DNA from: Chrysaora quinquecirrha | Lineage: Eukaryota > Cnidaria > Scyphozoa > Semaeostomeae > Pelagiidae | DNA length: 64,000 nucleotides | Assembly (NCBI GenBank): GCA_014526335.1 | Contig: JACTAT010000037.1 | Location: 8,060,566-8,124,565 of the forward strand | Direction of reading: 5' to 3' | The notes under the pieces: model-generated | Database searches by the model: none | Told to the model about the DNA's origin: nothing | What the model saw: the letters and a program-made list of their open reading frames with translations, nothing else | Program-made: the position numbers and the translations under genes | Shown: positions 51,685-63,727 of the stretch, one piece after another | Layout of the letters: each line of letters begins with the position of its first letter | Numbering within the stretch: the first letter of the stretch is position 1

Positions 51685-54600
51685 CAGTTAATTAAGTTTG
51701 TTAGTTAGGTAGTTATCTAGTCAGTTTAGTTATTTAGTTAATTCAGTTAGTTAGTCAGTTAGTTGATCAGTTAGTTAGTTAGTTAGTTACTTGGTTAGTG
51801 AGTTAGTTAGTGAGTTAGATAGGTCAGTTATTTAGTTGGCTAATCAGTTAGTTAGTTAATTGGTTGGTTGGTTGGTTAGTCAGTCAATTAGTAAATTAGA
51901 TAGAGTGTTTGTTATTTAGTTAATTAGTAAGTTAGTAGTTACTTTTAGTGTTTCGGAGTGTTAGTTACTTAGTTAGTTAGTTAGTCAGTTAATTAAGATA
52001 GTTAGTTAGGTAGTTATCTAGTCAGTTTAGTTAGTTAATTCAGTTAGTTAGTTAGTTAGTTAGTTGATTAGTTAGTTAATTAGTTACTTGGTTAGTGAGC
52101 TACTTAGTGAGTTAGATAGGTCAGTTATTTAGTTGGCTAATCAATTCGTTAGTTAGATAAATAGCCAGTTTGGTAATTTCGTTGGTAAAATGGTTAGTGA
52201 GATTGTTAATAATTCGGCTATTTATAGCTTTTTGGCTTGTTACATATTAAAGGAGCCAAATCATTATATTAATTTCGCATTGAATAAACTTACATCAAGA
52301 GATACAATGAGAATAGAACTTGATGAAAAACACGCATTTGAAATCTGAAATCCAGCTGCACCAGGAGTCAGCTTCATATCTGCAAAGAAAAACACAGTGT
52401 ACTGCAAGTGATTTTACAACCGTGAAAGCCCGGGGAGGGGTACTTAATATAATTTGGGTACGGGTGTGTATCGTCCATGTGGATGGGTTTTAGCCCTGAA
52501 ATTCTCCAAAAAGGGTATGATTTAACAAAAACCCCATAAAAGTCGGTGGGTAATCGAAGAAAATTGGAAAATTAAACTTTATTTCGGTCAAAAAAGCGTT
52601 TAAATTGTGTTGAAGTCGTCCGTAGTACAATTTCAAGTAATAATAAGGCCTAGAAAGTCTTATTACTCTTATATTCCGCTTACTTTTACTCATAATGTAG
52701 GGATTTTTCTGCATAGGTTTACATGGTATATGTAGGTGGGGTTTACAAAATCTGGGGGGCACATTCCTGTCAATTAATAAGTCATGTAATCCCCCTCCCC
52801 ACACTCCGGGCGTTAAAGTTTATATCTTCGTTACATAAATCATAAATTCATTTCAAACCAAGTAGATTTGCTTCTAATAAAAAAATAACGAAATTCTTCT
52901 CAAAGAGAGAAAGACGATAGAAATGATCACAGTTTTTTTCAAGAGTTTGTATCAAAAGAATTACGCTGAGAATATTCTCCGACAAAATAGAAGCAGAATT
53001 TCTTTTGTCTGGCCACCTTTTCAGGGCGGCAGTTGTCACAAATTGGTTCACTGTAGTGTTAACTTAGCATTTCACTTTTTTATTTGTCATAACAATTGGT
53101 AAAGGACGGAGAATTAACAATTTACACCAATTATATGAAAATTATCTCTTGTCATAACTCACTGTTATCCATTTTAAATCTTGTTCTAAGTTCGTGTCCC
53201 CACCAACCCCATAACCTAGAACAATAACAGGAAGATTATATTAGTCTATCCACCGCAAAAAGAAATGAAAAAAAAAAAAAATAACAGCAAATCAAACTTC
53301 AATATATAATGTACATACAGTTGACATCCCATCCCATGGAGGAAAACCTGCTCTTTATCTCGAACTTTGCCAAATTTTCTGCTGAACTGAATAAAGAGAC
53401 AGGCTGAAAATATGTATAAGTTCGCTTAGCGGAGCGGGAATGGCAGCAGCTAAGTGATATACTGCCCATGTATACAATAGATGAAGCTGTTCTCTTTCGA
53501 GATGTGCTGCATCGCCATTATCTCAATTTCACCAATAGTAGGGATAAAAGTAGATGAGCTTTGACTCCTATGTAAAAAATACCAGACTTGTTTGATGAAA
53601 TTTGGGATCAGTAGCCCTGCATGTTAATAGGGGTTCCTTTTCTGACTTAAAAACTATAATTTTTTATATTCATATGGCGCATCTGTTATTTCGAAAATTT
53701 GCTATCTCGAACAAATTCCAGTTTCCTTTGAGAGTTCGAAAAAGCGGATGTCAACTGTACATACGCGTTCTTTTTTATAAGAAAACCTTGAAGAGAAACC
53801 CAGACTCTCTTAAACCAACAATGCATGCGCTATAAGATAGGAAAACTTTACAACTATAGACTAAAGTTTGGCTGCTTAATACAAATTTGGTATCGAAACC
53901 TCTGTATCTCGAAATTTTGAAAACTTCCTTAATGACGACCGCTCGTTGAAAAGGTGCATTACATGGGGTAATATTTAATTTCATCGGCTAATGCTCACTC
54001 TTGGATTGGGCAGCAAATTGTGATTGCATTGAATTGCCTAATTTCAGGTTTAATTTGTGTTAATAATAACTCTATCACAACAAAAACCAGTTACAAACTT
54101 ACAAGAGTAGCTTTTTAAGATTATTTTTCAAACAAGAAATTCTCCGCATACTAGAGTATTTGAGGTTTTAGAGTGATTTTGTGATAATTGCTGCGTGATA
54201 TTTGATCTTCGAATGGTTTGTGCAAAGAAAAATAGAATATTCGCTGAATAATGCTTTCGTAATTAAACATTTTTGACGGACCGGATAATCGAAGTCCGAA
54301 TAAAAAATCATGTTGTTAGCACCAAGAAACGCCAAACACTTCATGAGATATTTTTATATTTAAGTATCATATCAAAGCTATCGCAACATATAAAAGGCAT
54401 GGAGGATTTGAATTGCTTTTTTTATTAATATAGACCTCTATCATCATCATCCGCTGCTCTGATCCTGTGCTCAGGCCGCATTCAAGATTTAAAGACATTG
54501 AGTTGTACATAACTTCACGAGAAATAGCAGGAGCTTTGGACAACCTTGAAAGTGTTTTTCGCGTGGCACTCTTCAGAGTATAAACGTCAGAAACAGACTG

Positions 54601-57600
54601 AAAAAGTCAACTTAGGCGGAATTTATGCCCAGTCAGGATCGAAATGCACCAATCAGAAAAGCGAAGCAAGAATGCTATTGTGTTTTTAACACCAATCAGC
54701 TCGCGGGATACAGCAGGATGACCATTGCTTTAACTAACTAAGGAGTCCAAATGAGAAAACGACCTCTTTCTGTCTACACAGCACCGGCCTTTTGGTTTTG
54801 ATGTTGACAGATTCCAAAACGGCAATAGTGAAATAATGACATTGCTCTGTCAATTATTCAAAAAGAATCCTTGCTGAAATTTTCTGCACAATCACTACAC
54901 AGTAACTAGTAAGTGTGTTTCTAAACGTTGTGAACGATTTAACGATGAAGAATCACTCGCCAAATGATTCCTGATTCGACTAGTCAGGCTAGACTCACGA
55001 CAAGAGTCTCTAGTTTACGCTCCCCTTATTTCGAAAACAACAACATCGAGCAAAGTAGTGGGATTTATGTAGTGAGTCTATAGTCAGGCCGTCCACAAAG
55101 TATGCACAACCTGAACGTGGGCCATCCAAAAATTGCAGTCAAATTAAAGATTACGCAATTGTCACTTGATTAGTAAAAGTCGCCCATTTCAAATGAACTT
55201 AAAGTACAAATATTTCTTTAACAGTTACACACTGTGGCAAAATTAATGCAAAGTTTTCTATTTCAAACGAGTAAAGCATTAAAATTGTATCAACCTTGGT
55301 AAGCTTGTATCGTTGGCATGTTTTTCGTGAACATAAATGCCACTTATTGCACCAGCTCCTGAATTCAAATACTGAAATAAAAAGATGACTTGTAAAAGAC
55401 AGGTAAAAGTGCATTTCAGATAACAATCCTTTCAGCAAGCAACCGGCTTATTTCAAAATACAATATATTTCCATAATACAACATCGAATGCTAAATTCAT
55501 TTTTGTCTCCATTATTATGATTTTCAATATGCCCGCATCGGGTCTGGGGCGTGTAGGAGATTCCATAGGGCCCTGGACAAATGAACTTAACATTTGCTGA
55601 ACTTTTCAGCCCATTTTTCATACAGTTATTTTGGCGCAAAATTCGAGATTTTTAATTGAAAATAAGGGGAAGTTGCCACCAATTATTCAGAGCGAAGAAA
55701 AAGTTACGGTCAAACGGTCATTGACCGGAGGAAGGTCAACCAGAACAAAAGAAAATCTAATGCCACACCTAAGGCACTCCTATTTTTCATTGTTTAGTGA
55801 GAAATGTTTTCAGCTAGGGGTATTTTTGTCTGGAGGAAGGTTGGCCACTTTTCTGGACTCTGCAAATTGTTAGCATGCGCATGAGTATATCAGATAAATG
55901 TTCAGTGGTTGTTCAGTTGAATGGCCAAATGAACTGAACATAAGACACTGGATCGGCTCTGGTCCGGTCCAGAGCCAGTTTTGGCTCAAAAACGGCATCC
56001 GTTTCCACGGCACATCTTGGATCCGTACGCTTCCTGGCTCTGTTTAAAGCCAGTTCTGGATCTGTTTAGATCCCGTGTGAATACTTTTGATCGAATCCAA
56101 ACTGGCACGGATACGTGAATAAAAGTGAATGAAAGTGAATAAAAGTAAACTTTTATACGTGAATAAAAGAAAATTTCAAGCAGTTTTGTAGCATGACATG
56201 TGGTAAGGCATGCATCAAAGCAAAAAATACGGTGGTCAGATATATCTGGATCGAATCAGAACCGATCTAGTTCTTGCAAGAGAACCAGAACTGGTTCTGG
56301 ATCAGAGCAGAGCCGATCCAGTTTTTCATGTAAACGGGGTCTAAGATTTTGCTTGTTGTCAAGAAAAATTGATGAGTTGAATGACAAGAATATGTTCCAT
56401 CAATGTTCCGTCTATGCTTTATGCTGACAGCGGATCCCAGACGTGGTTTTTTTCAAAAACCATGCGACAAATTCGTAGTTTGAGATGTTTTATTACAAAT
56501 ACCTTATAACAGCACCAAGCAGCGAAATCTGCATCCCATTCATGGAGTTTTAATTCTATGTTGCCAACAGCATGCGCCAAATCAAAACCAACAACACACC
56601 CCTGTAAAAAGCAACCCAGAATTAGTCTGATCATTAAGAATTGCCTGTCATTATTCATTGATCATCTACCGTTAACTTTTAAAGCCTATGGTTTCAAAAT
56701 ACCGCAGACGGGAGGAGAACATTGCGCTTTATGACTCAGAGAAATATTTAGCGATTTCATTGAGCTCTATAGCTCAGTGGAAACGTTGTTGTCTCTCTCA
56801 TCATGCAGGCCAGGCTCGAATCTCATCTATTGTGATATGCCACTAGCGGAAAAATCTATCATAGTGCTCGCCATTCACGAAAAATATGCACAAATATGTG
56901 TGGTGCTGAAGAAGGCTCAATCTAGCCGAAACACAAAAAGTCAAACGGGGTGAGAACATTGCACTGTTTGACTCAGAGAAATATTCAGCGTTTTCATTGA
57001 GCTCTATATCTCAGTGGAAACGTCGTTGGCTCTTTGATCATGCAGTCCAGGCTCAAATCCCATCTATTGTGATATGCCACTAGCGGAAAAATTTATCCTA
57101 GTGCTTGCCATTCATGACAAATATGCACAAATATATGTGGTGCTAAAGAAGGCTCAATCTAGCCGAAACACAAAAAGTCAAACGGGGTGAGAACATTGCA
57201 CTGTTTGACTCAGAGAAATATTCAGCGTTTTCATTGAGCTCTATATCTCAGTGGAAACGTCGTTGGCTCGCTGATCATGCAGTCCAGGTTCGAATCCCAT
57301 CGATTGTGGTATGCCACTAGCGGAAAAATCTATCATAGTGCTCGCCATTCACGACAAATATGTACAAATATGTATGGTGCTGAAGAAGGCTCAACATAGC
57401 CGAAACACAAAAAGTCAAACGGGGTGAGAACAATGGGCTGTATGACTCAGAGTGTTACTCGGTGATTTCATTGAGCTCTATGGAAACGTTGTTGGCTCTC
57501 TCATCATGCAGTCCAGGTTCGAATCTCATCGACTGTGGTATGCCAGTTGTTTAAATACCTATCGTAGTGTTCGCCATTCATGACAAATATATCGCAAACC

Positions 57601-60600
57601 GTCAATTAATCGGGGATGATCATTCAGTACTCCAGGGAACATTCCTACCTGCAGGTGCGGTGTGTGGGTTTCAACAAACAGAAAAGCAGTACCTACATGT
57701 TCTGTCACTTGGTCTGTATCATTAAGAATAATTCTCGTATTGGCCTGCACCTGGCAACTTTCTTCTCAAAGCTAATTTCTTCAGCACCCGCAATTAATAT
57801 CCCTCCTGGCTTTCCCCTATAAGCATCTCAGGTACCGCAACGCTTGACAGAATGGGAACACAGTGGTTAGGTCAATACAGTGGAAATCAGATTAGAATCT
57901 AGCTCACTTCTAGGTAATTCGCAGACAGCTTACCATGCTTCAAACTTAAAAATAAACAAACCATTCAGCCCACGATTTCAGATGAAAGAGACCCTCAGGT
58001 GACTTGCGATCACGAACAATCAAACAATGGCAAATTGGACCACACGAAATGCCCACCATGCATATCCCTCGCGTTCCGCAAGTCAAAAATGGTCCTTTCA
58101 TCTGTAAATACCTGGCCAATGTATCGTAACGATATTGGCCCCACAACCAATATCACTCATCTGGTAGAAGTAGAGAGCCAAACAGCCTTAACGGCTATCT
58201 TGAAAAACTTTGGACTTGACTGCCATAGCATTTAAATCCATTTTTATGATTTGGCAAAGCTGGTTGTGTAATTTTGCTGCAAAGTGCAAAAACTAACCTT
58301 CTTGTGTCCTATTTCGGTGATACTTTTCATGTCAAATACTTGACCAGAATAATAATGGACACCTAGAGAAGGAATGTCAGATAACCTCGCAAATAATCAA
58401 AGCTTTGCAAATTGTAATTTCATTGGGAAACGAGAAAAATTATATATCTCTTTATATATAAAACATAAATTTGTAGAAGAGAATCGGAGGCAAAAAATCT
58501 TTGAAGTATAGCGAATAATAACACAAAATATAACGTACAAGAGTGTATTGTAAGTTATATTTGTGTTATTATTCGCTATACTTCAAAGTTTTTTTGCCTC
58601 CGATTCTCTTATACAAATTTATCGTTATATAACTTACAAAATATAAAACATATATTTAGTTGAATAAGTGCCTGGAGCCCTAATCAAATTAAATGTTCTC
58701 TAAAGGTCTGCTAATTGGAGAGAGGCTACCATTTCAGGGAATGTCTAATTTGAAATTTCAAAAAAATCGTTCAGCAATGAGAATAAGCGTCTACAAGAAG
58801 GTTTGAATACAGATGTGAACTATTTCGTTTAAAATACGACAACAAAAAGTTTAAATGGTGAAGGTGAAGGTGAAATGGTGTTTTAGCGCCAGTCGCTAGG
58901 ATCTTAGTAGTAGGTTTACTAATCGAGACCTCGACCCTGGTTGTGACACTACCGTGGCTGGGCTCATAAATTATAAATTTTACTGTATACGAAAGGAGTC
59001 AAGTTTTCTCTCTTATCACTTTTTCCTGAGTAGACCAAAATTGCTTTCTCCAGTGAAAACCACCCTTCACACTTAAGGGTTGCTCAATCGAGAAATGCAT
59101 GGGGAAAATTCGCCTATTGCACCAAAAGAAAAGCTGGTTCGAATTGGCACCCTTTTAAGTCTGAGGGCTTATCCAAATCAACACAGTAGCAGTACCATGC
59201 TTCAGTTAGACATGGGAGGCTTACAAGAGAAGTATTTTCAGCAAACAATAAATAGACCTTTTCAAAGAGATCTGGGTCGGGCGCGACATTTTTCTGGGAG
59301 ATGGTAGCCGTATCGACAAAGACCGGAATCGCGGTCGTTCCAGGAGAGATATTGAAGCAAAATTTGCTTCAAATTCACGTTGAATGAGAGTTAAAGTGAA
59401 AGAAAGGATTCAAGTCCCAGTTTATCTGCTCTAGGAATCATTTAATCAAGTATTTTCCTTTTTGTGAGTTACTTGCGTCTTATCTCCTGAGTTTCTACAG
59501 ATATTTCAAAAATTGCTTTCGCAGATTCCCTTTTCTGTCTTTTTCTTCTATTAATCATGAATTTGGAGTAAAATCTGCTGCATTACTTTCTCTGAAGCGA
59601 CTGCAATTCCGGTCTTTGCCCTTGAAGAGGATTCCCTAACTCGATACGGCTACCATTTTCCAGAAAAATGTCGCGCCCGACCCAGATCTCTTTGAAAAAT
59701 TCTATTCTAACATTTTCTCAAGCAGAATAAAAAATTTCTTGAGTGAAATCACTTAATGACCTTCTCGGGAACATTAAGATTGAAAAACCCATAAAACGTA
59801 GCAGTTAAAAACTAAAGCTATTACATACCACTAAACAGAATCAGGGCTATGCTATCGCCCTCTTTTTCAATTAATTCAACTATATCCTCCGGTCTCCATG
59901 TTTCTTCACCCTGCAGGCAGATTGAATAAAACACGTTAATACAGGCCTGTAGACAGTAGCCTGCGTGCTCTACTCTTTCGGCTAGATGAGTTGAGGCTGC
60001 ACGCAGGCTGGTAGACAGCTGCATGGATGCCGAGAGAAATTATTTCTCATGTCAGTTTTTATATATTCATGTTATTTTTATATATTATTTTTATATATAG
60101 TTTATATATTTTCATGTTATTTTTTATATATTCATAATATAGTTAAACAACAATAGAAGTTTAAAAACAATCATTATTGGTAGGGTACGAGCCCGGCCTG
60201 CCTTCCCCCCACTGCAAACAGGCATTCCTACACGTTTTCTTATAAGAACAACCTTTACAAGAAACACTAGACTGAAATTTGGGTCAGATTTTTTTGTTAT
60301 CTCAAAAACTATTTCGAGATTAACACAAGAAAAGTTCACCAGCGTGAAGCCCTTGCCTGAAAACGTATTTCAAACATGTTTTTGAGAAGGGCAGGGGGTG
60401 ATAAATTGATGAAAAAGCAATTCAAAAGTAGGAAACTGGCCGGCTGAAATCGAAGCCAAGTGTTCTTATAAGAAAAAGGCGCGTAATACCTATTGCCACT
60501 TCCACTGTCAATGCCACAGTCAATGACAATGTCCTGCCACTGCCTACTGCCACTGCTTATTGTAACGGGCCATAATTTGGTTCAACATCTGCTCTTATAC

Positions 60601-63600
60601 CCGCCCGAGATAAAAGATACCTTGTCCCCTGAGGTGGCGTTATCCACAAATACGGAAGGGAATTAAGGCCTGGGTCAAGCGCTGCAGGTTGAGTAAGCCA
60701 TTATCTGCGAGCAATGGATAAGATCCACGGAAGAACTTAGAACCGTAAACAAACATTCTTAATATTTATTTTGGACACAAAAATCAAAACTGTTGACCAA
60801 TTGCAATCGAAAGTTATACGTGTACTCCTTATTCGGATGTTTCACAGTACAAGATTCCGCTTTATATCAAACATCCCCCCCTTTGGAGAAGGGACTATGG
60901 GACTTCAAAATTAATACTGCAACAAATTGTGAGGCAGCTTGCCTTTTATAACGTCAAAACATTCCCAAGGAAAAGGAAGCCTCTTGACAGAGTTACACCG
61001 CATCCAAGCAAAGATGGAGCGCATTCTATCACGCTTCATATTTTGCCCAATTGCCGTCTTTGCGATGTACTTCGCGATCTCGCCTGAGACGCCAAGAGCA
61101 CATCTCGATAGTACGCATTCAGCTCATTTATAAAATTCAGTTTTATTTGTAGGAACAGAGCCTATCCTGCTTGGACCGCTTAATAAAGTACAGTAACACC
61201 ATATGGAGGTGAAATAGTGTATTCAGCGGCAGGTGCTAAAGTCTCAAAATGAGACGGGCTAACGGGAACTCCACATTGGCTGTGACACTGCCGCGACTGG
61301 GACACGAGCTAGCTGGATTAGACCAGAACATCAAATCACCTTCGGTAGTCCTGCGGTTTAATGCAGGCAGTGTCACGACTCTAATTCCAAGCCATCAATT
61401 TTTCATGATAATCTTCCCTAGCAATCTTTCTTTAGACGCAAGATGGAGGCACAAATTTTGTACGCTTGGTGATAACTACATAGGAGGTGTTTGCAGAGCT
61501 GGAATGGTGGTTTTCCACAGTACAAAGGAAAAATATCGCTGGAACAAAATTTAATCTTCAAATGTCTTCCGCGTTGAAATCATGGAGTGAAATTGTGTGG
61601 GGAGAGTCAACAACCTGGTCTGGTTAATTCAGTCCTTGGTGATTGAGTTGGATAATGCGGCAACAACTGTAATACCAATGTAATTTCCTACCTCTTAACA
61701 TCGATTGTCTATCTGGTACAAGAAGGGCTTACCCTTTCGACCCTAGTCATCTAACTTATTATCATCATCGTTATGCAAGCATTTCAGACATCAATAATTA
61801 CAAAGAACAGACAAATACCCTTATACATTGAATACCATTACCTCTCGTTTTTTGGCAAGAATTAAAGCATCTTTCGGATCGTATCCATGAAACTTAATCT
61901 GCGACTGAACAGCATACTACAAATAGAATAAGATGGAAAAAACAATTAGCTGCTGCTCTGTGAGATTAATGGGCTGCAGCCGTCGCCAAACGGCCACGCA
62001 TTTGTAAACAATTAAAATTTGCTTGTCAAGAAAAATGTTTGACCGTTTTAACGTCCGTTACCTTATGGATACTGGCTAAGTCTGGTGGCCACTCACCACA
62101 AAGTAGATACCTAAGTGGTTTTAAAGCAGTGGTGATTTCTAAGGGGGCTCAGGGGGCGGAGCCCCTTGTTAAAATTACTTTTGATTTAGAGGGGGCTTAG
62201 CCCCCCCAAACAATACCCATTAAGCGCACTATTGAAATCTCCTGTTGTCCTTTAGGTCTCTAAAATATGCTTGACTTGCAAAGAACTTAGCGTTGAGTGT
62301 ACATTAATTGTTATTTCTCCTTTCCCTAGCATCTTTTAGAGTTATGTCGATTCGTGAAGGCTAAATTGCTTGCGATACTCTTGATTTCTGTTCTTCCCTT
62401 ACCCTCAAACTGCCTATTTTCATGGATATTGAGGCTTTTTAATTACTATTTACAAAGATCCGTTTTCATTAGTTTCCGTTTTTCACTAGTTATCATATTT
62501 TCATCCAATAAAATATGGGTGCCTTCACAAGACACCACATCCAACTCCTATGACGTCATTGCTGGAGCCCCCTTGTTGGTTTTTTAGAAATAACTGCTGT
62601 TTTAAAGATCTTTGCGCTATATAATTATGATATCATTACTGCAACAAAGAGAATGTAAATAAAACAGTTATGAAATATATAACTTACATGATCAGACGGA
62701 AAAGCTTGATCTTCAATAAGTATTTTGTATCTCTTAGGTGTAGGCCGGTAGAAAGGAATCTGTGAGCAAAAAGTACAAGTCCAGTCACTATGGGAAATGC
62801 TGAGAAATGCCTCGATGATGATGAATGAATACTGATCGTTAACTGAATCAAATGAAACGGTCATGCATAAAAAGTTCATAGCTTCACTGTCATTAAGAAA
62901 ATGCAAAAAGCAGAAATCTCTAACTGCTTTCATGGAAAACCTTTCAGATTTATTGCAAAAATCCAGTTTTTCATTTTCCAAATATTCCTTACTGATTTTC
63001 TGGATCTTGTCAAGTCACTGGACGTATTCTGGGTCAATTCAAGTTACATCAAGCAGAGTCAATGTCAAACTGAAAGTAGCAGATAGTGTGAAGTCATGTC
63101 AACTCAAGTAAGGTCAAGGTCAGGTCAAGTCAAGTCAGGTCAAAGTCAGGCCATACGAGATGAGGTCAAGTGAGGTCAGGTCAGGTCAGGTCAAGTTGGG
63201 TCATGTGAGTTCAGGTCAGGTCAGGTCAGGTCAAGTCTCGTCAAGTCAGTTCAGGTCAGGTCGGGTCAGGTGTCATCAGGTCAGGTCATGTCTCAGGCCA
63301 AGCAAGGCCGAGCTAAGCAAAGCAAAGCTAATTCAAGTCGATTTATACTCATGTTAAGTCAATACAAGCCCAATCAAGTCAATTTAAGTCAAGTAAAAAA
63401 ATCAAAGTAAGTTCATTAAGTCAAGTCAAGTCAATTAAAGTCAAATAAGTAAATTCATTGAGTCAAGTCAAGTCACATAATGTCAAAGACAAGTTAAGAC
63501 ATGTTATTCAAGTCAAATTGATTCAAGTAGAGTTCAGTTGAGTCCTAGCAAGTCAAGTCAAGACTTGAGTGAAATGCAACGTCACGTTAAGCAACACATC

Positions 63601-63727
63601 TTAAAAAATCAAGCAGAATGGTCTCAGGGTCATTAAAGTTAAGAAACAAGAGAATGAAAACTCACCATTAGAATATGTAAATTTACAGTAAGACTATTCA
63701 TTATGGCTATTTCAACTGGCTTGGCAC
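49309..63727 (-). CDS. KYNU: Kynureninase (3' twelve exons, N-terminus beyond window)
   Basis: Pyridoxal-phosphate enzyme that hydrolyses kynurenine to anthranilate and 3-hydroxykynurenine to 3-hydroxyanthranilate, releasing alanine; cytosolic, in tryptophan catabolism towards NAD. Exons in transcription order: 63727-63666, 62759-62688, 61916-61842, 59910-59829, 58362-58298, 56601-56503, 55371-55295, 53215-53163, 52379-52294, 51036-50982, 49947-49766, 49431-49309 (TAA stop at 49311-49309). All junctions are GT-AG with matching phases; they encode 343 residues. Family marks in order: [70 protein letters not shown] (the PLP lysine), [33 protein letters not shown] and [17 protein letters not shown]. 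The fragment corresponds to about human residues 125-465 with no net insertion or deletion (from memory of the human protein). No key residue is missing. Confidence 0.96.
49598..49740 (+). mobile_element. Single tRNA-like repeat unit
   Basis: Contains TATAGCTCAGTAGAA (A-box-like) and CCAGGTTCGAATCCCA (B-box-like). The flanks match the units at 56710-57596, especially the fourth. No acceptor stem forms, so it is a tRNA-derived SINE-type repeat rather than a tRNA gene. Confidence 0.75.
51263..52200. repeat. TTAG tetranucleotide array in KYNU intron
   Basis: About 940 bases of GTTA/TTAG repeats with scattered TTGG, TCAG and AAAT variants. A ~400-base section around 51470-51790 is echoed at about 51830-52080, indicating internal duplication. 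Lies between KYNU exons 52294 and 51036. Confidence 0.95.
52428..52812. mobile_element. MITE with GCCCGGGGAGGGG ends
   Basis: GCCCGGGGAGGGGTACTT on the left is answered by CCCCCTCCCCACACTCCGGG on the right, an imperfect inverted terminal repeat. No coding capacity. It lies about 50 bases upstream of KYNU exon 52379-52294. Confidence 0.65.
53216..55294. other. KYNU intron with repeat fragments
   Basis: Holds a left-end fragment of the TACACG family near 53760 (ACGCGTTCTTTTTTATAAG), a decayed relative of the 40153 pogo-like MITE near 54190-54310 (GACGGACCGGATAATC), and the dispersed repeat 54550-54840 shared with 28930-29215. No gene recognised. Confidence 0.55.
55880..56350. other. KYNU intron, G/C-skewed repeat with CCAGTTCTGG motifs
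   Basis: Recurrent GATCGGCTCTGGTCC, GCCAGTTCTGGATC and GAACCAGAACTGG motifs in both orientations suggest a decayed foldback element. The termini could not be set. Confidence 0.4.
56503..56601 (-). CDS. KYNU: KYNU exon with the PLP-binding lysine
   Basis: Thirty-three codons reading [14 protein letters not shown], then [17 protein letters not shown] carries the Asp that contacts the pyridoxal nitrogen. The final Lys, followed in the next exon by YLNSGAG, is the Schiff-base lysine (human K276). The exon ends exactly after that codon, in phase 0, with donor GTATTT. Confidence 0.95.
56710..57596 (+). repeat. Four-copy 237-bp tandem array of tRNA-like units
   Basis: Successive CATTGAGCTCTAT landmarks lie at about 56759, 56996, 57233 and 57470, exactly 237 bp apart. 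Each unit has an A-box-like TATAGCTCAGTGGAAACG (TATATCTCAG in copies 2 and 3; mostly deleted in copy 4) and a B-box-like CCAGGTTCGAATCC, at tRNA-like spacing. The unit tail reads GAAGGCTCAATCTAGCCGAA, then CAAAAAGTCAAACGGGGTGA. No tRNA acceptor pairing is visible. It lies in the KYNU intron upstream of exon 56601, opposite to the gene. Confidence 0.88.
57597..58297. other. KYNU intron, possible remnant of unknown coding sequence
   Basis: The plus-strand frame 57961-58235 ([19 protein letters not shown], then [16 protein letters not shown]) and minus-strand frames at 57559-57830 have fairly natural composition. I recognise no domain and cannot tell decayed mobile-element coding from chance. 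Confidence 0.3.
58467..58620. repeat. Palindrome with ~67-bp arms
   Basis: AAATTTGTAGAAGAGAATCG and AGTATAGCGAATAATAACAC on the left are matched inverted by GTGTTATTATTCGCTATACT and CGATTCTCTTATACAAATTT on the right, around a ~20-base centre. It lies in a KYNU intron upstream of exon 58362-58298. Confidence 0.9.
58857..58965 (-). mobile_element. Truncated tRNA-derived SINE
   Basis: Matches the 3' part of the SINE at 15589-15772 and ends in a CACCTT-repeat tail (minus strand). The region beyond the GGCTGGGCTC box is missing, so the 5' half has been lost. Confidence 0.75.
59257..59702. repeat. Foldback element with ~75-bp arms
   Basis: TTCAAAGAGATCTGGGTCGG, GCGCGACATTTTTCTGG and ATGGTAGCCGTATCGA on the left recur inverted as TCGATACGGCTACCAT, CCAGAAAAATGTCGCGC and CCGACCCAGATCTCTTTGAA at 59641-59696, around a ~280-base loop. 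Adjacent to KYNU exon 59910-59829. Confidence 0.85.
60229..60485. mobile_element. TACACG-family MITE, short copy
   Basis: TACACGTTTTCTTATAAGAAC on the left pairs with GTTCTTATAAGAAAAAGGCGCGTA on the right. At 257 bp it is the shortest family member here. Lies in a KYNU intron. Confidence 0.78.
60486..61841. other. KYNU intron with a diverged SINE
   Basis: At about 61206-61340 a diverged SINE relative is visible (GGTGAAATAGTGTATTCAGC, GGCTGTGACACTGCCGCGAC). A piece near 61130-61190 (AATTCAGTTTTATTTGTAGG, then GACCGCTTAATAAAG) resembles the LINE 3' end at 20634-20760. No gene recognised. Confidence 0.55.
63045..63560. repeat. GTCAG/GTCAA pentanucleotide array
   Basis: Tandem AGGTC and AAGTC pentamers, densest at 63110-63290 and degenerate beyond. 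It gives spurious frames such as SGQVRSGQV. Lies in the KYNU intron between exons 63666 and 62759. Confidence 0.95.

Noticed and set aside
56755..57310. Functional tRNA genes at the A/B-box sequences
   Set aside because: Box-like motifs are present, but the presumed acceptor and T stems do not pair, and the units are 237-bp tandem repeats; tRNA-derived repeat is the better call.
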